Made by a program: the position numbers and the translations under genes. Shown piece by piece: positions 57,940-64,000 of a DNA stretch of 64,000 nucleotides. Below the pieces are notes generated by a model. The model ran no database searches, was not told the DNA's origin, and saw only the letters and a list, made by a program, of their open reading frames with translations. The first letter of the stretch is position 1. Each line of letters opens with the position of its first letter. The stretch comes from UMGS1590 sp963558655 (GTDB lineage Bacteria > Bacillota > Peptococcia > Peptococcales > Peptococcaceae): the NCBI GenBank assembly GCA_963558655.1, contig CAUWHJ010000005.1:1-64000 (forward strand), in the 5' to 3' direction.

Positions 57940-58860
57940 TCACTTTTTCAGACGCAGATGAAAGCTGGCGCCATCTGGCGTGTTCTCCGCAGTGAGTGTG
58001 CCGCCTATGGCAGCGGCCAGCTCGCTGGCGATGGCCAATCCCAGGCCGCTACCCTGACGGCGGTCGGTGGTAACGGTGCGGTCAAAGATATGCGGCAGGT
58101 CTTTTTCGGCAATGCCAGCGCCATGGTCGTGCACCGTAACCGTGACGCCAGCGGCTTCTTCCGTGATACTGAGCGCCAGATAGCGGCCGTTGGCGGCATG
58201 GTGCAAAACGTTGTCAATCAGATTGGCGAGAATGCGTTTGGTGGCTTCCGGGTCTACGCTGACTATCACAGCGGCATCGCTTTCAGGCGCTTTGACAGTG
58301 AAGCCTGCCTGTTCCAGCGCATCAAAGCGTGAAAGCAGCACATCATGGCAGAGTGCCACAAGGTCTGTTGGCTGCGGCGCCAAAAGCATATCGCCGCTGG
58401 CGAGCTTGGCCAAGTCGAACCGCTGATTCACCGTTTTGACCAAGGCTTGGGCACTTTGCTGTGCTTTTTCGATGGTGGATTGGACGGTATCTGGCAGCAG
58501 TGTGTACTGGCTTTCCAAGTAGAGCATTTCAATCGTGCCTGCCAGCACCGTGACCGGTGTGCGTAAATCGTGGGAGAGATTGGTGGAAAGCTCAAGCAAG
58601 GCTTTTTCGCGGCGGCGATGCTGCACGCTCTGGTTTTCGTAGCGTGCCAAAAGGTCGTTGGCGGCACGCACCACGTCACGCAGCGCCGTTTCTTCCGTTT
58701 GCACAAGCAGCGGGTGATTTTCTGCGTGCCTGGTCAAATCGTTGAGCTGTGTGTGCAAATGTGTTAAATCGCGCAAGAGTTTCTGATGTCTGAGCCGCTC
58801 TCGTGTGTAAAGCAGCGCAAGCAGCAGAGCCAACGCCGCCAAAAATAACAGCGCTGTCAT
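57940..58860 (-). CDS. Sensor histidine kinase
   Basis: 306 residues; ATG at 58860 overlaps the regulator stop. One N-terminal membrane helix (2-20), then a coiled coil, HisKA with L-S-H-D-L-R-T-P-V, HATPase with N-L-I-D-N-V-L-H-H, H-D-H-G-A-G-I, F-D-R and G-S-G-L-G-L-A-I-A. No extracellular sensor domain, as in kinases that detect transporter state. Likely controls the ABC pump immediately downstream. Confidence 0.92.
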   Translation of the reverse strand: MTALLFLAALALLLALLYTRERLRHQKLLRDLTHLHTQLNDLTRHAENHPLLVQTEETALRDVVRAANDLLARYENQSVQHRRREKALLELSTNLSHDLRTPVTVLAGTIEMLYLESQYTLLPDTVQSTIEKAQQSAQALVKTVNQRFDLAKLASGDMLLAPQPTDLVALCHDVLLSRFDALEQAGFTVKAPESDAAVIVSVDPEATKRILANLIDNVLHHAANGRYLALSITEEAAGVTVTVHDHGAGIAEKDLPHIFDRTVTTDRRQGSGLGLAIASELAAAIGGTLTAENTPDGASFHLRLKK

Positions 58861-59534
58861 TCTTCTGCCTCCATCTTGTAGCCGATACCCCACAGCGTTT
58901 TAATGTAATCGCCCTCGCCGAGCTTGGCACGCAGGCGGTTGATGTGGCTTGTGAGCACATTTTGGTTGCCATAATACGGCTCCTGCCACACACTTTCATA
59001 GAGCTGTTCTTTGCTGAACGCCTGCCCGGGGTGGCTGGCCAAAAGCCGCACAATGTCGTATTCTGTGCGTGTCAGCCCAAGGTCTTGGCCGTTGCGTAAC
59101 ACAGCGTGGCGGTTGTCATCAATCACCAGGTCGCGGTAGTGCAGCGGCGCCAGTGGTGCTGCCTCGGCGGGTGTGTACACAGTGGCACGGCGAATTTGCG
59201 CTTTCACCCGTGCCGCCAGCTCCACCAGCGAAAACGGCTTGGTTAAATAATCGTCTGCGCCAAGCCCCAAGCCCATCATTTTATCGGCATCGCTGCCTTT
59301 GGCAGTGAGAATAATCACCGGCACCACGCTTTTCTGCCGCAGTGCTTTAAGCACCGAAAGCCCGCTCATCTTTGGCAGCATGAGATCCAAAAGCACCAGA
59401 TGCACACGCTCGCTGAAAGCTGCCAATGCCGCCTCACCATCAGCCACAGCCAACACCGTGTAGCCTTCACCTGTGAGAAAATCCGTCACCATCTCACGCA
59501 CGCCAGCATCGTCTTCCACCAAAAGAATCGTCAT
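58857..59534 (-). CDS. OmpR-family response regulator
   Basis: 225 residues. Receiver E-D-D, L-V-L-L-D-L-M-L-P phosphorylation site, T-A-K-G and K-P-F; output winged helix with T-R-T-E-Y-D-I-V-R-L-L and R-L-R-A-K-L-G-E-G. First gene of the operon regulator-kinase-ATPase-permease running right to left. AAGGAGCGACG precedes the ATG. Confidence 0.93.
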   Translation of the reverse strand: MTILLVEDDAGVREMVTDFLTGEGYTVLAVADGEAALAAFSERVHLVLLDLMLPKMSGLSVLKALRQKSVVPVIILTAKGSDADKMMGLGLGADDYLTKPFSLVELAARVKAQIRRATVYTPAEAAPLAPLHYRDLVIDDNRHAVLRNGQDLGLTRTEYDIVRLLASHPGQAFSKEQLYESVWQEPYYGNQNVLTSHINRLRAKLGEGDYIKTLWGIGYKMEAEE

Positions 59535-59704
59535 CGTTCGTCGCTCCTTTCACACGTTTTCTTTATTATAAGAGATTGCAGCAGCACGCTCAAGGGGGGC
59601 ATATTGTGATGGATTGTGAGCATGTAAATTCTTTGTTATAATCGATTGAGAAAAGGATTCTCTGATTTGTTGTTGATTAGTTTTGGGGAGGTTGGCAAGA
59701 AATA

Positions 59705-60625
59705 ATGAAGATTGAAAATATTCGTTATATCGTAGAAGTGTCACATTATAAATCAATTAACAGGGCGAGTAAGAATTTGTTTGTTAATCAGCAGCAGTTG
59801 AGTCGTATTATTGCATCTGTAGAGGATGAGCTTGGTGTGACGATTTTTGAGCGTACAGCAAAAGGGGTTTTTTTGACGCCTCCAGGCAAGGAGATAATTA
59901 AAAAATTTCAGGAAATGTTAGCCTTGTATGACTCAATTATTGAAGAACCATTGCTAACGCGGACAGAAACATTGCATGGTAAATTACGGATTCTCTCAGA
60001 TGTGAATATTTGGAGTGGTTATGCCGGATTATATAATAGTTTTCTTGCGGAGCACCCAAAAGTAAGATTATTTACAGAAAATATGCCAAGTTATAAAATT
60101 GTGAAACATCTAGTTGATCATGAAGGAATTGGACAGATTAGCCGTATCTTTCATGGCGATGAGGCAGAGTTTGACATTCCAACAGAATTATATTATCGCA
60201 TGGTAACAAAGCAGCGTGTTGAAGTTTATGGCTTCCATACGAATCCATATCTTTGTAAATATAAAACGTTATCCCTGAATACTTTAATGGAATTACCACT
60301 AGTTAATTATAAACCTCTTGCAAGTGAAGAGAAAACTTTGTTGGAACGTGTGTTCGAGCCAATTGGAAAACCTAATATTCGTTACGAAGTGCATAATTAT
60401 CGTGTGTTTAATGAAATTGTTAAAGAAACAGACTGTTTATTTTTAACAATGCGGAAGCCAAATTACATTTATGCCCCAGATTTAATTGGAATGCCATTGC
60501 GTGATAATATTTTTTTTGAAAACGGGTTGGTAAGAAATAAAAAGTTAAATTCTGATTTATATGTGGCGTTTGAAGGTTTTTATACAGATTACTATGAAAA
60601 ATTGTATGAAACGCCTGAAGCGTAA
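59705..60625 (+). CDS. LysR-type regulator beside cassette E
   Basis: 306 residues. N-terminal helix-turn-helix I-E-N-I-R-Y-I-V-E-V..S-I-N-R-A-S-K-N-L-F-V-N-Q-Q-Q-L-S; effector domain without recognised ligand motif. Distinctly AT-rich compared with the other LysR genes here. Same strand and order as in cassette A (regulator, terminator, cassette). GGGGAGG at 59687 precedes ATG 59705. Presumed sensor for cassette E. Confidence 0.88.
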   Translation: MKIENIRYIVEVSHYKSINRASKNLFVNQQQLSRIIASVEDELGVTIFERTAKGVFLTPPGKEIIKKFQEMLALYDSIIEEPLLTRTETLHGKLRILSDVNIWSGYAGLYNSFLAEHPKVRLFTENMPSYKIVKHLVDHEGIGQISRIFHGDEAEFDIPTELYYRMVTKQRVEVYGFHTNPYLCKYKTLSLNTLMELPLVNYKPLASEEKTLLERVFEPIGKPNIRYEVHNYRVFNEIVKETDCLFLTMRKPNYIYAPDLIGMPLRDNIFFENGLVRNKKLNSDLYVAFEGFYTDYYEKLYETPEA

Positions 60626-60638
60626 ATTCTATATTTTA

Positions 60639-60685
60639 TAGATCCTAGATAAGCATAATTGCTCATCTAGGATCTATTTTTATTT
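60639..60685 (+). terminator. Terminator after the cassette E LysR gene
   Basis: TAGATCCTAGAT pairs perfectly with ATCTAGGATCTA around a 14-base loop, followed by TTTTTATTT. Confidence 0.9.
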
Positions 60686-60845
60686 ATTCCATAAATTATG
60701 GTTATGCGTAAAACGTGTAACTGGAAGCGGCTATTCAGAAGCACTATCTTCCGGAATTAAAATAAAACAATATAATGTTTATTATAAAACGAGCTCGGAA
60801 CGTATAGTGTAAGTTGAATGGGTTTTAGAGGAGATGAGTTTTGTT

Positions 60846-62327
60846 ATGAGTAATGCAACAGTCAAAAAGAAGGGTGATTTACTATATTGGATTAATGTTC
60901 TCATTACTCTTGTTTTAATGTTTGGCATTGGCTACTTGGAGCCGTGGGGTTCATTGGAACAGATCGGAATGAAGGTATTGGCAGTTTTCATTGGTTTATT
61001 GTATGGTTGGACGACCTTGGGGTTTGTTTTTCCAAGTATGTTGGGTATGTTAGCCTTGGCATTATCTGGTGCTTATACGATGGATGGCGTATTTACTGCT
61101 GGCTTTGGCGCTGCGCAAAATACGGTTTATTGTATTTTTATTTTTATCTTTGCCGCTTACATGGATCAGTGCGGACTGAGTCATATTATTGCAAACTGGT
61201 TTATTAGTCGTAAAATTTGCGTGGGGCGTCCTTGGGTGTTCACGTTGATGATTTTTATCGCGGCTTATGTACTAGGAGCGACAATTAGTTTATTTACGGC
61301 AATCTTAATTTTGTTTGCAATTTTTTATAGTGCATGTGATACCTTGGGATACAAGAAGTTGGAAAAATATCCGGTTGCTGTACTTTCTGGTATTGTTTTC
61401 TCAGCCATGTTAGGGTTTGCATTGTTTCCGTTTAAAGCTGTTCAGATCATGGTGTTAGGTTCTCTTTCGACAGCTTCAAATGGAACTATGGCAGCAAACT
61501 TTGGAGCGTTTACAGTAACTATTTTTGTGGTTACAATAGTTTGTTTGGCTATATATATGTTGGTTTTGAAGTTTATTGTGCGTCCAGATCTTTCGAATTT
61601 TGAGCATGTTGGTGATATGTTTGCTGATTTGCGAGATATTCATATGAATCAAGAACAAAAAATTGCAGCTTTTTTTCTTGTATTACTTATGATTTTCTTA
61701 TTTGCTCCAAGTTTAATGCCTGAATCATGGGCAATAACGGAGTTCTTTGCATATATCGGTGGTCCGGGATCCTTCCTTGTTATTCTCATGTTGATGAGTG
61801 TATTGAAAATCAAGGGACAAATCAATTTTGATTTCCAAACTTGTGCAGCTAAAGGATGCAATTGGGAAATGCTGATTATGTTCTGTGCAACGATGCCTGT
61901 TGCGGCCGCCATGAGCAATGAAAAAATTGGTGTTATAAATTTCCTTGTTGAGTTGCTTTCTCCAGTGTTTAATCAGTTTACTGGGATTGCGTTCTGTGCA
62001 ATGTTTTTGCTTGTTGGTGGATTAATTACACAGGTAGCCCATAATTTAGTATTGGCTGCAATGCTGACACCGGTCTTATATTCTTTCTGTATGCAAATGG
62101 ACATTAATCCAGTTATGATGTGTGTGCTCTTTTCTTTTGCTATTGCTACAGCAGTAGCTACACCTGGTGGTTCTGCAACAGCTGCATTGATGTTTACAAA
62201 CGATTGGATTGGAACCAAGAACGCTTATAAATATGGCTGGTTGATGGCAATTATTGCAATAGCTGTTGTCATTGTTGTTGGGATTCCAGTAGGTTCCTTA
62301 TTATTTGGTGGCTATTCATTAAATTAA
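60846..62327 (+). CDS. Cassette E permease: DASS/SLC13-like anion transporter
   Basis: 493 residues from ATG 60846; GGAG 12 bases upstream, and ATG 60834 is too close to it. About 12 membrane segments. Y-G-W-T-T-L-G-F-V-F-P-S, S-G-A-Y-T, G-R-P-W-V-F-T-L-M, I-T-Q-V-A-H-N-L-V-L-A-A-M-L and A-T-P-G-G-S-A-T-A-A-L-M. Closest by eye to the cassette C permease. In this copy no hydrolase gene precedes it; one may lie beyond the window or elsewhere. Confidence 0.8.
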   Translation: MSNATVKKKGDLLYWINVLITLVLMFGIGYLEPWGSLEQIGMKVLAVFIGLLYGWTTLGFVFPSMLGMLALALSGAYTMDGVFTAGFGAAQNTVYCIFIFIFAAYMDQCGLSHIIANWFISRKICVGRPWVFTLMIFIAAYVLGATISLFTAILILFAIFYSACDTLGYKKLEKYPVAVLSGIVFSAMLGFALFPFKAVQIMVLGSLSTASNGTMAANFGAFTVTIFVVTIVCLAIYMLVLKFIVRPDLSNFEHVGDMFADLRDIHMNQEQKIAAFFLVLLMIFLFAPSLMPESWAITEFFAYIGGPGSFLVILMLMSVLKIKGQINFDFQTCAAKGCNWEMLIMFCATMPVAAAMSNEKIGVINFLVELLSPVFNQFTGIAFCAMFLLVGGLITQVAHNLVLAAMLTPVLYSFCMQMDINPVMMCVLFSFAIATAVATPGGSATAALMFTNDWIGTKNAYKYGWLMAIIAIAVVIVVGIPVGSLLFGGYSLN

Positions 62328-62340
62328 AATCTTTTCTATT

Positions 62341-62372
62341 ATGCAGTGTCTGGTCATCATCAGGCACTGCAT
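62341..62372 (+). terminator. Hairpin between permease and zinc-ribbon genes, cassette E
   Basis: ATGCAGTGTCTG pairs with CAGGCACTGCAT around GTCATCAT. Followed by TTAATTTA. Same place as in cassettes A and C. Confidence 0.75.
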
Positions 62373-62415
62373 TTAATTTACTCTTAATAAAGAATGAAAG
62401 GAGAAATGAAGGTTT

Positions 62416-62853
62416 ATGAACACACTGTATTGGTCAAAAAATCGTGTTGAAACATTGAAAGCACGAAAAAGAAGATGTGTATGCAAGTATTGTGGTAATT
62501 CTCTGGTTGTTAAACGCATTTTATTTAGCGATATAGAGGATGCACGTATTGAGTTGTACTGTGAAAATTGTGAACGGATTGAATATGGCGTTGAGCCAGA
62601 AATTTATCAGAGTGCGTCTAATTTTGTCGATAATTTAGAAGTCGATTTTTTTGAAAATCTGGACGATAACGAGAAAAAACGGCAGATGAATATTGCCAAA
62701 GTAGCAGAAATTATGGCTTGGGGATTTCGCAATACAGGCTTACTTAGCGTTGATGGCTTTACAGTTCCTTTGCATATGAAGCGTGGTGCATGGGAGGAAT
62801 GTATAATTTTAGAAAATGATGAAGTGCCTTCTGAAGATGTATTGAAGGAGTGA
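62416..62853 (+). CDS. Cassette E zinc-ribbon protein, unknown function
   Basis: 145 residues, AAAGGAG upstream. C23-K-Y-C26 and C49-E-N-C52 form the ribbon; R-I-E-Y-G-V-E-P-E-I-Y-Q-S-A and R-Q-M-N-I-A-K-V-A-E-I-M-A-W are nearly identical to the C and A copies despite a much more AT-rich gene. This protein conservation with different base composition indicates selection on the protein. Function unknown. Confidence 0.7.
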   Translation: MNTLYWSKNRVETLKARKRRCVCKYCGNSLVVKRILFSDIEDARIELYCENCERIEYGVEPEIYQSASNFVDNLEVDFFENLDDNEKKRQMNIAKVAEIMAWGFRNTGLLSVDGFTVPLHMKRGAWEECIILENDEVPSEDVLKE

Positions 62854-62858
62854 TCAGC

Positions 62859-63683
62859 ATGATGATTCAGGCAGAAGAGATGTGTTGTCGTTCGGGAAGA
62901 CGCTTTCTTCTTAATCATATAAACTGGAACGTTGAAAAAGGTGACCATTGGTTGATATTTGGCCTTAATGGCAGTGGCAAGACAACACTTTTAAGTACAA
63001 TTGCAGGTTTTAAACCTATAACATCAGGTAATTTGACTGTATTAGGGAAAAAATATAACAAAGAGACAATCTTTGCATTACGCAAAAAAGTGGGAATGAT
63101 TAGTAATTCGCTTTTTGATCGTGTTTATCATAATGAATCTGCATTGGAAATTGTATTATCTGGCCTTTTTGGCACATTTAATGTGTCATTTGAGTTGAAA
63201 GATACTGATATTCGTTCTGCAAAGTCTCTCCTGCGTGAACTACGTATGGGTGAAAAAATGTACCAGGCATTTGGCACGATGAGTAAAGGTGAGCGACAGA
63301 ATGTGCTTATTGCGCGAGCATTAATTACAAAACCAGAAATACTATTATTGGATGAACCAAATAGTGGTTTGGACGTTTATGCTAGATCTCATTTGTATGA
63401 AACAGTTTTTCAATTAGCTGCGAGTAGCAAGGTGACGATTATTTATGTGACGCATTATCCTGAGGAAATTCCATCGTTTATTAATAAGGCTTTATTTATG
63501 CGTAATGGTCAAATATATGCACAGGGAGCAATTGATGAAATGATGCAATCTAAAAAGGTCTCGTTGTTGATAAATGAAGAGGCGACTGTAACACGAGATG
63601 TGATAGGAACCTTTCATATGACGGTGGAAGCTCCATCGCATATCTATGATCTGTGTTACGGCGATGGAAAGGAGGGTGAATAA
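62859..63683 (+). CDS. Cassette E ABC ATPase without membrane partner
   Basis: 274 residues from ATG 62859 (GAAGGAG 8 bases upstream). Walker A G-L-N-G-S-G-K-T-T, signature M-S-K-G-E-R-Q-N-V, Walker B I-L-L-L-D-E-P-N-S-G-L-D, H-loop V-T-H-Y-P-E-E. Same pattern as copies 11216 and 23197. AT-rich. Followed closely by the U gene. Confidence 0.85.
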   Translation: MMIQAEEMCCRSGRRFLLNHINWNVEKGDHWLIFGLNGSGKTTLLSTIAGFKPITSGNLTVLGKKYNKETIFALRKKVGMISNSLFDRVYHNESALEIVLSGLFGTFNVSFELKDTDIRSAKSLLRELRMGEKMYQAFGTMSKGERQNVLIARALITKPEILLLDEPNSGLDVYARSHLYETVFQLAASSKVTIIYVTHYPEEIPSFINKALFMRNGQIYAQGAIDEMMQSKKVSLLINEEATVTRDVIGTFHMTVEAPSHIYDLCYGDGKEGE

Positions 63684-63685
63684 GA

Positions 63686-64000
63686 TTGGTAGAGAGTTTT
63701 GAAAATCGGGATTTACAATGTGCCAATGAAGTTGCTGAAATGGCTAGGCTGGGTAAATTTGATACAGAGTTTTTGATTTTTGGTAGTGCAGTACAGGAAA
63801 GAAATGGAAAGATTTATTATTATGCTACAACTAAGCAAAGAAAATTGTATGAACACATAGAGCAGGCGCGATTTGAAGAAAGATATTTTGTACCAATGGT
63901 ACGATATATGCGACGTTTACAAGTACCGATTGATTTAAAAGATGAGTGGATGGCTCGAGTTAAGTTGGCATTGATTCAAAATATGAAACAGCAATATACT
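63686..64000 (+). CDS. Cassette E protein U, partial at window edge
   Basis: The first 105 residues are in the window. Start is probably TTG at 63686, 10 bases after AAAGGAGGG; no ATG gives a full N-terminus. E-M-A-R-L-G-K-F-D-T-E-F-L-I-F-G-S-A matches the N-terminal motif of the A and C copies, and N-G-K-I-Y-Y follows as N-G-E-I-L-Y does in A. The 3' end is outside the window. Confidence 0.65.
   Translation, partial: MVESFENRDLQCANEVAEMARLGKFDTEFLIFGSAVQERNGKIYYYATTKQRKLYEHIEQARFEERYFVPMVRYMRRLQVPIDLKDEWMARVKLALIQNMKQQYT

Noticed and set aside
1..64000. tRNA or rRNA genes
   Set aside because: No cloverleaf with the conserved GTTCGA loop or rRNA core sequence was recognised on either strand; a covariance-model search would be decisive.

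Overview
The window looks like a mesophilic, moderate-GC Firmicute chromosome carrying two mobile elements of the Tn916 superfamily. A canonical infC-rpmI-rplT operon behind a leader terminator, purine-rich AAGGAGG ribosome binding sites, BirA, and lantibiotic-type ABC/two-component modules support a Gram-positive host. I cannot name the species. No rRNA or tRNA gene was seen.

Layout. 1 to about 4030 is the right part of a Tn916-type integrative conjugative element (ICE): a topoisomerase remnant, small accessory genes, Orf7-like sigma factor, Orf8-like regulator, xis and int. It ends directly in front of a lipoprotein gene. 4037-35644 is dominated by a repeated gene cassette. 35828-40994 holds a diguanylate cyclase and a MacB-type ABC exporter. 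About 41045-49010 is a compact second element (Tn916-type int, xis, MobT relaxase, oriT, but no conjugation genes) carrying a macrolide efflux/ribosome protection pair of Mef/Msr(D) type. 49142-59534 is ordinary chromosome: two-component systems, infC-rpmI-rplT, birA, two YbaK-type deacylases, a patatin-like protein, a short-chain dehydrogenase and a bacitracin-type ABC module. 59705-64000 is a further, AT-richer copy of the cassette, cut by the window edge.

The cassette is the most interesting content. Its full form is: (i) a roughly 680-residue alkaline-phosphatase-superfamily hydrolase of the type I phosphodiesterase class, with no signal peptide; (ii) a roughly 475-490-residue DASS/SLC13-like anion permease; (iii) a roughly 140-residue zinc-ribbon protein; (iv) a single-domain ABC ATPase with an S-K-G-E-R signature and no membrane partner; (v) a roughly 315-residue protein of unknown family, here called protein U. 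Cassettes A (7082-13004) and C (19104-24962) are complete. B (15195-18845) has only hydrolase and permease. D (26786-35644) has permease, hydrolase, a short U-like protein, two M20 amidohydrolases and a second permease. E (60846-64000) has permease, zinc ribbon, ABC and U. A LysR regulator sits beside A, B, C and E. D instead lies beside a Crp/Fnr regulator, and three D promoters carry a near-identical palindrome exactly 29.5 bp upstream of the -10 box, the class II activator position. Hairpins separate hydrolase from permease and permease from zinc ribbon in every copy.

The simplest reading (inference) is a family of uptake-and-intracellular-hydrolysis systems for organic anions, probably phosphoesters or phosphonates, each with its own sensor, plus an accessory zinc-ribbon/ABC/U trio of unknown function.
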